Assembly: GCA_050256015.1 (NCBI GenBank)
Contig: JBFWIL010000054.1
Location: 1-13,306, forward strand
Direction of reading: 5' to 3'
Origin: JBFWIL01 sp050256015
GTDB taxonomy: Bacteria > Bacteroidota > Bacteroidia > Bacteroidales > Prolixibacteraceae
Length of the DNA: 13,306 nucleotides
Part shown: positions 1 to 7,498 of the stretch, piece after piece
How the letters are laid out: each line of letters begins with the position of its first letter
How positions within the stretch are numbered: the first letter of the stretch is position 1
The notes under the pieces: generated by a model
The model's input: only the letters and a program-made list of their open reading frames with translations
What the model was told of the DNA's origin: nothing
The model's database searches: none
Position numbers and translations under genes: made by a program

Positions 1-380
1 GACCGATTTTATAATACAACTGTAATTCTCCTCCTGGAACCTGGTACAATACCGGGTTCCATGTCGGCAGACGGCTTCCGTCTTTTCGGATTCCGTCGGC
101 CACATTAACCGGTTCGGTCCAGCTTCTATCTACCTTCCGGCTTACATAAATGCAGACATCCGGATGTCTTTCGCGGGTGCCGCCGAACCAGGCGGTTACC
201 AGTTCTCCCTGGGCGTTCTCTGCAATGGTGGATGCGTGGCAGGAAGGGAAGGGAGCCTGTTCGTATATAAACTCTTCCAGCAAGATGCCTTCTTCCCAGC
301 TGCGCGGACCGTTTTCCGTGCAGCCGAACAGATAAAGCAACAGGGGGGTCAGTAAGATCAAAGTTGATGGTTTTTGCATA
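1..380 (-). CDS. Sialidase-like (BNR-repeat) lipoprotein, N-terminal part, runs off the left edge
   Basis: An open frame runs leftward from an ATG at 380 and is still open at base 1, giving 126 full codons. Seen: a lipoprotein signal peptide (MQKPST start, hydrophobic stretch, LFGC lipobox with Cys at residue 20), then FPSCHAST, a GELVTAWFGGTRERHPDV segment and RLPTWNPVLYQ, ending in LQLYYKIG. Known: this spacing of motifs is typical of the BNR-type 'predicted neuraminidase' family (COG4692, BNR_2 fold), six-bladed propeller proteins often found in Bacteroidetes glycan loci. Inference: a surface or periplasmic glycosidase acting on the glycan imported by the SusC/SusD pair just upstream, 120 bases away on the same strand. 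The FRIP motif of classical GH33 sialidases is not visible in this N-terminal part, so sialidase activity is uncertain; related families cleave other sugars. The C-terminus lies outside the window. Confidence 0.85.
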
Positions 381-428
381 GATAGCAGAGTTTGTATTGA
401 AAAAATCCAAAAGTAAACAATGATTTCT

Positions 429-479
429 AACTGCGCCAGCAAATTTTAGCCGGATAATCCCGGTTTTGCCGGCGCAGTT
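429..479 (-). terminator. Long stem-loop between the SusD gene and the sialidase-like gene
   Basis: AACTGCGCC at 429-437 pairs perfectly with GGCGCAGTT at 471-479. The stem continues past one mismatch with GCAAA (439-443) against TTTGC (465-469), so 14 of 15 positions pair. A small CCGG/CCGG hairpin (450-453, 460-463) can form in the loop. It lies 21 bases beyond the SusD stop codon. On the minus strand, which is the one transcribed here, no clear U-run follows, whereas on the plus strand five Ts follow. It may therefore be a partial terminator, or an mRNA-stabilising element that lowers expression of the downstream lipoprotein relative to SusD. Confidence 0.55.
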
Positions 480-500
480 TTTCTGTTTAATGCAGCTAAA

Positions 501-1937
501 TCAATAGCCCGGGTTTTGCTGGGGGGTCCAGAAATCCGGGTTCTGATCGATTACCGTCTCCGGAATCGGCCACACCAGGTTGTTTTCTGTCAGGTTGTCC
601 AGAAGGCCGTTCTTATTCTTGTCACTGGCTTTAAGCACTTCCAGTGCCCGTCCGGTGCGTTTCAGGTCAAAGAACCGGTGAAATTCCATAGCCAGTTCCA
701 CATGGCGCTCATGTTCGACGGCCAGATCGAAAGTAGGATACCTGTCTGACGGATAAGCTGCCGTTCCGTACAGTTGCAGGCCTGCACGGGCTCGTACCTC
801 GTTGAGGTATTTCGCCTCTCCCGTGGCTTCGGCCAGCATCAGGAGAACGTCGGCATAACGCAATACAATAAAGTTATTGTCACTGGCCTCCCGTTTTCCT
901 ACATACGATTTGGTGTGGTCTACCCATTTAATGGGAAAACGGGTTGGATCGAATACGCCGGCATTGGTCATCCATCCGTCCTGGATCGAGATGTCCCGGC
1001 GCGGATCTCCTTCTTCATAAGCGTTCCAAAGATCTTCCGTTACCTGGTTGTGACCTCCTCCCTGCAGGGTGATTGCTCCGAGGTTATTGTTTGGCGAATA
1101 CAATGCCCAGTAAGTGCTGGGTGCATTTTCTGCTCCTCCCAGGTATTGAATTTCAAAGATTGATTCCACTCCGTTCTTTTGGTTTAAGTCCCAGAGATCC
1201 GCATAGTCGGGGGTTAACTGATAAGCTCCGTAGATATTCATCAGGCTGCTTGCTGCCTTGGCTTTGTCTCCCATGGTTAGGTATACCTTTCCCAGCAGGG
1301 CATAAGCCGCACCCTGAGCGGGAACGCCTACTGCCCGGACATCTGTTTTCTGGTCCAGGTGCTGGATACAGAACTGCAAATCTTCAATAATCTGGGCATA
1401 TAGCTGGTCTGTTGTGGCCCGGCCTTTTGCATAGGCCTCATCGATAGACATTGTTTCAGTAACCAGAGGAACACTTCCCCAGATTTGTGTCATGTTGAAA
1501 TAATACAGTGCCCTCAAAAATTTCATCTCGGCGGCGTACTCGTTTTTATTCTGGGAATCAAGTTGCTCCGTAGTCTCAATAACCTTATTGATCCGGGTAA
1601 TGGCCGTATAGAACTGTTGCCAGGCATTCAGTACTTCGGTATTATTCGCTCTGACCTGAACATTCTGGAATTGTTCATATGCTCCGGTACCCTGGTCGGT
1701 TGTATACGCATCGTCCGAGCTCAACGCACCAACGAAATACATAACATTAAGCGATCCGTAGATTGTATGCAGGGTGCTGTAGGCAGAAACCATTGCGGTT
1801 TGTATTTCTGCCTCATTGCGGTAAAATTCTTCTTCATTGGCATTTGAAGGCGGGGTCAGATCCAAAAAATCTTCTGCACATGACCCGACAAGAACCGAAA
1901 GTGCAATCAGCAGTGTAGTGTATTTTAAAGTCTTCAT
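501..1937 (-). CDS. SusD/RagB-family glycan-binding outer-membrane lipoprotein
   Basis: This 478-residue protein is the surface lid and ligand-binding partner of the SusC transporter encoded immediately upstream (25-base gap, same strand). The start at 1937 was chosen because it gives a clean lipoprotein signal (MKTLKYTTLLIALS, then VLVGSC with Cys20) followed by the typical SusD opening CAEDFLDLTPP. The frame stays open to 2108, but that extension would hide the signal and overlap the SusC end. Seen: the helical TPR-like SusD-like region near the N-terminus (AEMKFLRALYYFNMTQIWGSVPLV), then the RagB/SusD C-terminal part with RYADVLLMLAEA and VEHERHVELAMEFHRFFDLKR, and the family ending WPIPETVIDQNPDFW...QNPGY, closed by TGA. 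The length is in the family's usual range. The ligand cannot be predicted from the sequence; a sialidase-like gene follows. No damage is seen in this gene. Confidence 0.95.
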   Translation of the reverse strand: MKTLKYTTLLIALSVLVGSCAEDFLDLTPPSNANEEEFYRNEAEIQTAMVSAYSTLHTIYGSLNVMYFVGALSSDDAYTTDQGTGAYEQFQNVQVRANNTEVLNAWQQFYTAITRINKVIETTEQLDSQNKNEYAAEMKFLRALYYFNMTQIWGSVPLVTETMSIDEAYAKGRATTDQLYAQIIEDLQFCIQHLDQKTDVRAVGVPAQGAAYALLGKVYLTMGDKAKAASSLMNIYGAYQLTPDYADLWDLNQKNGVESIFEIQYLGGAENAPSTYWALYSPNNNLGAITLQGGGHNQVTEDLWNAYEEGDPRRDISIQDGWMTNAGVFDPTRFPIKWVDHTKSYVGKREASDNNFIVLRYADVLLMLAEATGEAKYLNEVRARAGLQLYGTAAYPSDRYPTFDLAVEHERHVELAMEFHRFFDLKRTGRALEVLKASDKNKNGLLDNLTENNLVWPIPETVIDQNPDFWTPQQNPGY

Positions 1938-1962
1938 AGTTATCCGTATGATTGTTGATTCA

Positions 1963-4900
1963 TTAGAAATTAAAGTTAATACCCATGGTCCATACCCGCG
2001 GGTTGGGATAGGCGCCGTAGTCGAATCCTCTGAAAATACCGGTTTGGAATGAGCTGGCTTCCGGATCGTAATTGGTGTAATCGGAGAATACGTGAACATT
2101 TTCCACATTGAGATAGACTTTTACAGAGGAAGCTCCGAGGCGTTTTGCCAGCTGGTTGGAGAAGGTGTATCCCAAACGGATGTTTTTAATACGAACAAAC
2201 GATCCGTCTTCGACCCAGTAAGACGAACATTGGTTTTGCATGGAACTTTCCCCGTCACGTGGCTTATAATGCCATCCGTCGCCCGGTTCCGCCTCCGAAC
2301 GCCAGAAGTTGAATGCTCTCTTGTACACGCCCCGGTTTGCACGCCCAATCAGGGTAAACCGGGACTGCTGGTTCATGATTTCACCACCTTCCGAGCCGGT
2401 CAGCATTACGCTGAGATCAAATCCCTTGTACATGAAACTGTTGGTCAGTCCCCAGGTAAAATCCGGCTGATAGTTTCCGATAATTGTCCGGTCGTTCGAA
2501 TCGACAACCCCATCGGGCACCCCATCAGGGCCGCTTACATCTCTGATCTTCGGATCGCCCGGCTCACTGCCAGCGAATACGGGGTACTGGTTCATTTCCG
2601 CAGCACTCATAATCACTCCGTCATACTGGTACCCGTAATAATTGCCCAGCGTTTTCCCGACCTCGATCAGAATGTTGCAATGATTGTTACTCATCTGGAT
2701 CGGTGAATCATTCGGTCCCAGTTTCAGAACTTTGTTGCGGTTCCCGGAAATATTAAACTCGGTATTCCATTTGAAGGCACCGGTAAGGTTACGTGATGAA
2801 ACCAGGAATTCCATTCCCTGGTTTTCCAGTTCCCCGATGTTGGTCAGCGTGCTGGAAAATCCCAGGATGTCGGGAATCGGTACATTTAACAACAAATCTT
2901 TTGTTTTGGAGTAGTAGTAATCATAGGTAACATTCAGACGGTTGTTAAAGAACGAACCGTCCAGACCGATATTGACCTGACTGGTTTTTTCCCATTTCAG
3001 GTTTTTATCGGCATAATTGCTTTGATGCATTCCGCTTACCAGTTGTCCGTCGAAAACATAAGTACCATATTCCATCTGGCTTATGGCGGCATAATTCTGA
3101 ATTTGATTGTTCCCGGTCACCCCATAGCTTACCCGCAGTTTAAGGTTGTCCAGCCAGTCGCGTGTTCCCTGCATGAACGATTCTTCAGACATGCGCCATC
3201 CCAAAGAGGCGGAAGGGAAATAACCCCAGCGGTTATTGGACCCGAAACGGGAACTGCCGTCGGCCCGCAAGGCCGCCGAAATCAGGTATTTCCCTTGGTA
3301 AGCATAGGTTGCACGGGTAATATAAGAGATAATCGACCATTCGGCCCGCGTGGATGGTGCACTGGTAATTTGTGTCGCTGCATTCATGGTTTTCACCAGA
3401 TCGTTGGGGAAACCCGTGCCTGTTTTTTCTCCGTTGTCGACACGCTGTTTCTGTACGGAATAGCCCAGGAGTCCGGTAAACGAGTGGTCATTAATCGTTT
3501 TGTTATAATTCAGGGTATTTTCCCAGATCCAGTTAAACAGGAACTGCGTCCGTTCGTTTGCTTCTGCATCACGGTATTGCTCGTGACCGTAGTTCTGTCC
3601 TTTGTTGCGGTAATCCTGATAGAGCTGATTGTCCACAGTGCCGCTGATGCTGGTCCGGAAAGTCAGATCGGGAATGATCGTATAATCCAGAAAAGCCGTT
3701 GAGAGGATATTGTAACCGATTTTTTCGTTTTCCGATTCACGAGTAAAAGCATAGGGATGCCACAATTGGAAGGAGTAGGGTTGAAAAACATTCCAGATCG
3801 AATTCGTATCGCGATGACTTAAGGTACCGTTTTCCGTGAATACCGGGAAAAGAGGATCAGATTGCAAGGCAAAGCTAACGGCATCCGATTTTCCAGCCTC
3901 TCCAAACATCTGGCTTTTCGTTCTGGCCACGGAAAGATTGACTCCTCCGGTGAAATAATCCGAAAATTTGTGACGTACGTTGCTGCGCAGGTTTAAACGG
4001 TCGTAATAGGAGTTTTCGACAACCCCTTCGGAATCCAGATAACCCGAAGAAAACATAAACTGTGTTTTTTCGGTGCCTCCCGAGGCCAGAACCTGTACGT
4101 TATGCGTATAAGCGGTACGAAACAGTACATCCTGCCAGTCTGTTCCCGTTCCGATTCTTTGCAGCCATTCCGGGTCGTCGAACATAGACGGGATCTGGCG
4201 GTTCAACGGACGAACGCTGTTCGGATCGTCCCAGTTGCCTCCTGAGGTCTGCCAGCTGTTGTTCCGGTAATAACGGGTCCATTCGATAAATTCGGGAGCA
4301 TTCATCATCTCAATTTTCCTGGCAACCTCGGAAATGCCGAATTCATAGGAACCTTCCACCCGGGTTTGCCCTGCTTTTCCATGCTTTGTGGTTATCAGCA
4401 CAACCCCGTTTGCTCCACGGGAACCATAGATCGCGGCGGATGAAGCATCCTTCAGCACCTCAACAGACTCGATGTCATTCGGGTTTATAGTGTTCAGCGG
4501 GTTCATGTTGTAATCCAGGTTCTTATTACCATACTGACCATTTCCCGTCGGGGTAGTGTCTTCCAGTGGAACACCGTCAATGACATACAGCGGGGTGGTT
4601 CCGGAGGTGATGGAAGATGCTCCCCGAACCCGGATAGATGGAGCCATTCCCGGAGCACCCGAACTTTGGGTGATGGTTACACCGGGCAGTTGTCCTGATA
4701 GCGATTGCATTACATTGCTGTAAGATCGTTCTTTGATTTTGTCTGCAGTGACGGAAGCAACCGAGCCGGTTAAATCACTTTTTTTCATTGTTCCGTACCC
4801 AATGGCTACCACTTCTTTTAATCCTATAGACTCTTCAGTCATGACCAGGTCTATTTTTATTTTTCCCGCTACAGGTATTTCCTCTGTTTTCATTCCGACA

Positions 4901-5103
4901 AAGGAAAAAACCAAAACGTCGTCTCCGCGAATGTTTTGCAGGGAGTAATGTCCTTCAAAGTCAGTGATTGTTCCCTGGGTTGTATTTTTAATCACCACGG
5001 TAACTCCCGGGAGGGGTAGACCGGATGCATCGGTAACCGTACCCTGTATTTGTTTTCTCACCGCCTGCTTATCCCTGTTTTGGTCCGGATCGGGACTAAT
5101 CAC
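1963..5103 (-). CDS. SusC-like receptor, downstream part (regulatory domain, plug and barrel) after the amber codon
   Basis: This is the 1,046-residue part of the split SusC gene that can be read after the TAG. The only plausible new start is a GTG at 5103 (IVISPDPDQ region). There is no ribosome-binding site in front of it and no signal peptide after it. Translated on its own it would stay in the cytoplasm and could not insert in the outer membrane. The plug and barrel domains look intact: CarboxypepD_reg-like domain at about residues 18-95, plug at about 105-235 with the VLKDASSAAIYGSRGANGV signature, and barrel to the end. An annotation pipeline would probably call this piece alone as a SusC/RagA protein; it should be read together with the STN piece upstream. 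Confidence 0.8.
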   Translation of the reverse strand: MISPDPDQNRDKQAVRKQIQGTVTDASGLPLPGVTVVIKNTTQGTITDFEGHYSLQNIRGDDVLVFSFVGMKTEEIPVAGKIKIDLVMTEESIGLKEVVAIGYGTMKKSDLTGSVASVTADKIKERSYSNVMQSLSGQLPGVTITQSSGAPGMAPSIRVRGASSITSGTTPLYVIDGVPLEDTTPTGNGQYGNKNLDYNMNPLNTINPNDIESVEVLKDASSAAIYGSRGANGVVLITTKHGKAGQTRVEGSYEFGISEVARKIEMMNAPEFIEWTRYYRNNSWQTSGGNWDDPNSVRPLNRQIPSMFDDPEWLQRIGTGTDWQDVLFRTAYTHNVQVLASGGTEKTQFMFSSGYLDSEGVVENSYYDRLNLRSNVRHKFSDYFTGGVNLSVARTKSQMFGEAGKSDAVSFALQSDPLFPVFTENGTLSHRDTNSIWNVFQPYSFQLWHPYAFTRESENEKIGYNILSTAFLDYTIIPDLTFRTSISGTVDNQLYQDYRNKGQNYGHEQYRDAEANERTQFLFNWIWENTLNYNKTINDHSFTGLLGYSVQKQRVDNGEKTGTGFPNDLVKTMNAATQITSAPSTRAEWSIISYITRATYAYQGKYLISAALRADGSSRFGSNNRWGYFPSASLGWRMSEESFMQGTRDWLDNLKLRVSYGVTGNNQIQNYAAISQMEYGTYVFDGQLVSGMHQSNYADKNLKWEKTSQVNIGLDGSFFNNRLNVTYDYYYSKTKDLLLNVPIPDILGFSSTLTNIGELENQGMEFLVSSRNLTGAFKWNTEFNISGNRNKVLKLGPNDSPIQMSNNHCNILIEVGKTLGNYYGYQYDGVIMSAAEMNQYPVFAGSEPGDPKIRDVSGPDGVPDGVVDSNDRTIIGNYQPDFTWGLTNSFMYKGFDLSVMLTGSEGGEIMNQQSRFTLIGRANRGVYKRAFNFWRSEAEPGDGWHYKPRDGESSMQNQCSSYWVEDGSFVRIKNIRLGYTFSNQLAKRLGASSVKVYLNVENVHVFSDYTNYDPEASSFQTGIFRGFDYGAYPNPRVWTMGINFNF

Positions 5104-5121
5104 GATGTATTTGTCGATGAT

Positions 5122-5124
5122 CTA
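5122..5124 (-). other. In-frame amber codon (TAG) at the STN/regulatory-domain boundary of SusC
   Basis: The codons read AGC TAC TAG ATC ATC GAC on the minus strand. The reading frame is preserved on both sides and there is no homopolymer nearby, so this is a substitution and not an indel. A CAG, AAG or GAG codon would become TAG by one base change. All nine complete genes in the window with a visible end use TAA (eight) or TGA (one); no other TAG is used. Confidence 0.85.
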
Positions 5125-5445
5125 GTAGCTCAATCCGGAATTTTCCAGCAGACTGGACATGATCTTGTCGATGGTGGCATTCTCAAATGCGGCATCTACC
5201 CTGTTTATTCCGCTGATCTCATCGTTTTTATAGAAGAAGTAATATTCACTTTGTTCTTCAATGGCGCTGAAAATATCCACGATCCGGGCTTTTCCCATTT
5301 TCAGGTTGAGTCGTTGAGACTGGGAATAGCTTTCCGCGCTGATTGCCATCAGGCAGGTAAGCAACAAAAAAACAGTCAGTTTCATGATGCGAAATAGTTT
5401 AAGGCATCCAGCGTGCTGAATGCAGCCGATTAGTTTTTTTTTCAT
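5122..5445 (-). CDS. Signal peptide plus STN domain piece of the split SusC gene
   Basis: This 107-residue piece ends at the TAG. It carries the long N-terminal leader usual for STN-type SusC proteins (MKKKLIGC start, then MKLTVFLLLTCLMAISA, with likely cleavage near AESYSQ). One STN domain follows, with the pattern LNLKMGKARIVDIFSAIEEQ, YYFFYKNDEI and IDKIMSSLLENSG. Known: in FecA-type systems this domain sits in the periplasm and touches the C-terminal domain of FecR. A second ATG at 5385 would also give a good signal peptide. If translation stops here, the product would be a small secreted STN domain with no barrel attached, able in principle to reach FecR but not to sense transport. Whether such a product is stable cannot be told from sequence. 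Confidence 0.75.
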   Translation of the reverse strand: MKKKLIGCIQHAGCLKLFRIMKLTVFLLLTCLMAISAESYSQSQRLNLKMGKARIVDIFSAIEEQSEYYFFYKNDEISGINRVDAAFENATIDKIMSSLLENSGLSY

Positions 5446-5475
5446 AAATTTGTTGTGTTACTTGTTATTAATAAT

Positions 5476-5488
5476 CCTGAATGTCAGG
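5476..5488. repeat. Small inverted repeat in the SusC leader
   Basis: CCTGA and TCAGG are separated by three bases, 31 bases upstream of the SusC start. It could be a small operator or a weak hairpin in the 5' leader. I see no Bacteroidetes housekeeping promoter in this gap, as expected if the ECF sigma factor reads this gene, but no ECF promoter motif could be assigned with confidence. Confidence 0.3.
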
Positions 5489-5542
5489 GTTGTTATAATT
5501 TCTCTCTGTGTGGTTGGAGCCGGACAGGAGAAAAAAGGAACG

Positions 5543-5572
5543 ATCCGGTATTAGTTGGCGCTGATACCGGAT
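5543..5572 (-). terminator. Hairpin terminator after the sigma/FecR genes
   Basis: ATCCGGTAT (5543-5551) and ATACCGGAT (5564-5572) form a perfect 9-bp stem with a 12-base loop, 34 bases beyond the FecR stop codon. On the minus strand a run of six Us (complement of 5531-5536) follows after six bases, and on the plus strand Ts follow directly. This would separate the sigma/FecR transcript from the SusC/SusD transcript, which then needs its own promoter in 5446-5542. Confidence 0.65.
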
Positions 5573-5606
5573 TTTTTACGCTCAGGTAATTTGATTCATA
5601 GGCATG

Positions 5607-6602
5607 TTAATTTTGTTTTTTCAGAATGATCTTATTTTTCTTTTCCGGATTCCAATGCATGCTGTATTCAATGGGTGAGGAAAGCTTGATGATTTCCAGT
5701 ATCTGTTCCAGTGGTTTGTATTTCAGAAATGTCCCGGAAAACCGGTAGGCCTTGATATCTTCCGAGCTGAAAACAAACTGCACGTTATACCAGCGTTCCA
5801 GTTTTAAAACAATCGATTCGAGCGGCTCATTGAAGAAAGTCATTTTCCCTTCTTTCCAGGAAGAATAAAAACGGGTGTCTACACCCGAAATACGGAGCTT
5901 TCTGTTGTTCACGTTAAAGTCGGCCAGCTGGCCGGGTATCATCTCTGCAATTTTCTCCCCGTTTTTGCCCTGCAGTTCCACTTTACCTTCAACCAGTGTG
6001 GTTTTGATGTGGAAACTTCCACTGTAGGCATCCACATTAAAGCTGGTTCCGAGCACTTTGATTGTTATGTCCGGGGTGTGTACCAGGAAAGGTCTTTCCG
6101 CATCCGGGCTTACATCGAAGAAAGCCTCACCCGACAGGCGGATCTCGCGCTGATGGGGTTGAAAGGCTGCCGGAAAGGAAATATGTGAACCGGCATTCAT
6201 CCAGACCCTGGTCCCGTCGGCCAGGAGCAGTTCGGATATTTGTCCGGGCGGGCAGATCAGCTCATGCATAGCTCCGGCTTCCGGTTTGCCGGCTTCCGGA
6301 AACTGCATGTATTTCTGTATTCCCCAGGTGGTTCCGGCAGTCAGAAGGATCAGGGCTGCATATTTCAGAAGTCTGCTTAGCAATTTCCTCCTGCGTATTC
6401 CCGTACGGCTTAGCAAATGCAGGTATTCCTGTTCTGCACTTATCCTTCCGCTGCTTTTTCTGCTCAGCACATAAGTATTTTTCAGGCGGATAAACAGTTT
6501 CTTATTGGTCTGGTTTTCGGCTATCCAGGTCCTGACCTTTTCTTTTTCCTGCAGGTCTGACATACGGCCACAGATATAAGCGATGAGTCTGTCTTCGTCC
6601 AT
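5607..6602 (-). CDS. FecR-family anti-sigma factor
   Basis: This 331-residue inner-membrane regulator should hold the ECF sigma factor encoded upstream and receive the signal from the STN domain of SusC. Seen: a cytoplasmic N-terminal domain (about 1-75, beginning MDEDRLIAYICGRMSD), one membrane segment at about 79-97 (LLKYAALILLTAGTTWGI), a periplasmic FecR domain at about 115-210 with PPGQISELLLADGTRVWMNA, GEAFFDVSPDAERPFLV and VLGTSFNVDAY, and a C-terminal DUF4974-like domain (about 255-322) with FFNEPLESIVLKLERWYNV and FSGTFLKYKPLEQILEIIKL. The length matches the Bacteroidetes family. The gene lies 121 bases after the sigma factor on the same strand, followed by a terminator and SusC. All parts look intact. 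If SusC is really broken by the TAG, this regulator has lost its receptor partner unless the free STN piece or another SusC serves it. Confidence 0.95.
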   Translation of the reverse strand: MDEDRLIAYICGRMSDLQEKEKVRTWIAENQTNKKLFIRLKNTYVLSRKSSGRISAEQEYLHLLSRTGIRRRKLLSRLLKYAALILLTAGTTWGIQKYMQFPEAGKPEAGAMHELICPPGQISELLLADGTRVWMNAGSHISFPAAFQPHQREIRLSGEAFFDVSPDAERPFLVHTPDITIKVLGTSFNVDAYSGSFHIKTTLVEGKVELQGKNGEKIAEMIPGQLADFNVNNRKLRISGVDTRFYSSWKEGKMTFFNEPLESIVLKLERWYNVQFVFSSEDIKAYRFSGTFLKYKPLEQILEIIKLSSPIEYSMHWNPEKKNKIILKKQN

Positions 6603-6699
6603 TTTTTTGTTCTGCTTATAACCGAAACAACCAAATACGGAATTACCCTTGCCTGCGCACGGTTTTTTTCTATTTTTTTTCTGTTGCCTTGCTGCCTTG

Positions 6700-6749
6700 T
6701 GTAGTTTTGTCTTTGCCTTACCGTTACTTTGCTGTAGTTTTGTCTTTGC
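6700..6749. repeat. 17-bp direct repeat at the 3' end of the sigma factor gene
   Basis: TGTAGTTTTGTCTTTGC occurs at 6700-6716 and again, identical, at 6733-6749, a period of 33 bases. The right copy encodes the last residues of the sigma factor (SKDKTTA before the final K and stop). The left copy lies just past the stop. It looks like a local duplication. Long T tracts (T7 and T8 at 6663-6680) lie beside it. Confidence 0.75.
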
Positions 6750-7437
6750 TTTGGCCGCGTATAGGAGTTGTCATACTGTGCAATTCCGGGTTCGGGAAAA
6801 CTTGGCCCCGGTACTGTATTAATGTTTCACGTTTATGTCTCAGGATCAGGAGCAGACTTACCGGGCCGGGCAAAAAAGGTTTCAGCTGATCCTTCAGTTG
6901 TTTTAAAGCCCGGGTAATATGCCCTTCAACGGTTTTTAACGAAATATTCAGTTCCCGGGCGATTTCTTCGTTTTTCATGCCGTCGTAGCGGCTCAGTTCA
7001 AAGACTTCCCGGCATTTTCCCGGAAGCCGGCATACGGCTTGTTCCAGGGACGCCTGAAGTTCGTTGACCGTAACTGTTCCGAACTCCAGATGGCTGAGGG
7101 CTTCCAGGTTGAGCAATAGGTCCCGGTGGTGATCGCGAACCTGCTTTTCGTACCGGGCTTCTACTTTAATGCGTTTCAGATAATTCAGGCAGTGATTTCG
7201 GGTGGCCTGGTACAGGTAGGCTTTAAGCCTGGTTTGTTTTTGCAGAGACAGTCGTCTTTGCCAGAAACGGGAAAATACATCCTGGACCATGTCTTTTGCC
7301 GTCTCTTCATCTGCCACGTAAGCCCGGGCAAACAGGACGAGCGGTTCAAAGTAAAGCAGAAAGACAGAACGGAAAGCAGATTCATCTCCATTTTTCAGGG
7401 ATAGGATAAGTTTGTTATTTCGGTCCGGATCTTTCAA
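6724..7437 (-). CDS. ECF-type RNA polymerase sigma factor (FecI-like)
   Basis: It directs RNA polymerase to the promoter of the SusC/SusD genes when FecR is triggered. Seen: sigma-70 region 2 (about residues 15-85: GDESAFRSVFLLYFEPLVLF, then DMVQDVFSRFWQRR, and RLKAYLYQATRNHCLNYLKR) and region 4 with its helix-turn-helix (about 130-190: LPGKCREVFELSRYDGMKNE, then EEIARELNISLKTVEGHITR). There is no ATG in front of region 2. I use the TTG at 7437, because a good -7 box (7470-7477) would place the transcript start after the other candidate, a TTG at 7482. The tail after FLPGPVSLLLIL, about 38 residues ending in the repeated SKDKTTA, is longer than usual for this family and ends inside a direct repeat, so the original stop may have lain earlier. 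FecR follows at 121 bases. Confidence 0.9.
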   Translation of the reverse strand: MKDPDRNNKLILSLKNGDESAFRSVFLLYFEPLVLFARAYVADEETAKDMVQDVFSRFWQRRLSLQKQTRLKAYLYQATRNHCLNYLKRIKVEARYEKQVRDHHRDLLLNLEALSHLEFGTVTVNELQASLEQAVCRLPGKCREVFELSRYDGMKNEEIARELNISLKTVEGHITRALKQLKDQLKPFLPGPVSLLLILRHKRETLIQYRGQVFPNPELHSMTTPIRGQSKDKTTAK

Positions 7438-7469
7438 GCTGTTATGAATAAAGACAATGAATTTTAGGG

Positions 7470-7477
7470 CAAAATTA
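7470..7477 (-). promoter_or_regulatory. -7 box candidate for the sigma/FecR genes
   Basis: The minus strand reads TAATTTTG, matching the Bacteroidetes -7 consensus TAnnTTTG. No good TTTG -33 box is seen at the right distance. Transcription would start near 7465, leaving a leader of about 28 bases before the TTG at 7437. Confidence 0.4.
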
Positions 7478-7490
7478 TACAAAATTCCGG

Positions 7491-7498
7491 TATTTTTG
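7491..7498 (+). promoter_or_regulatory. -7 box candidate for the EamA transporter gene
   Basis: TATTTTTG matches TAnnTTTG and lies 28 bases before the ATG at 7527. The -33 region (around 7462-7468, TTTTAGG) is poor. Together with the box at 7470-7477 it makes a compact divergent promoter pair. Confidence 0.35.

Larger units (their letters stand above)
1963..5445 (-). pseudogene. SusC/RagA-type TonB-dependent transporter with STN domain, interrupted by an in-frame TAG
   Basis: Read as one gene from the ATG at 5445 to the TAA at 1963, this gives about 1,160 codons in a single frame: signal peptide, STN domain (secretin/TonB short N-terminal domain), carboxypeptidase-like regulatory domain (GTVTDASGLPLPGVTVVIKN), TonB plug (VRVRGASS-like IRVRGASSITSG, then YVIDGVPL and IESVEVLKDASSAAIYGSRG) and a long beta-barrel ending in the aromatic NFNF. 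Known: STN-bearing SusC proteins import glycans through the outer membrane and signal to a FecR anti-sigma factor in the inner membrane. The TAG at 5122-5124 falls right after NSGLSY and before IIDKYIVIS, where intact relatives read straight through. The flanking sequence on both sides is in frame and undamaged, so a single base change explains it. SusD follows after 25 bases. Called a pseudogene with reserve: a sequencing error or readthrough would restore it. Confidence 0.8.

Noticed and set aside
126..410. Minus-strand 94-codon frame starting MDFFNTNS
   Set aside because: It overlaps the sialidase-like lipoprotein in another frame; the real gene has a lipoprotein signal and family motifs, this one has none.
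3022..3702. Plus-strand 226-codon frame inside SusC
   Set aside because: Antisense shadow of a well-conserved barrel; no family features and no start signals.
6661..6682. T7 and T8 tracts between sigma factor and FecR as a phase-variation switch
   Set aside because: They lie after the sigma stop and before the FecR start, so a length change would not alter a reading frame; no promoter is seen across them.
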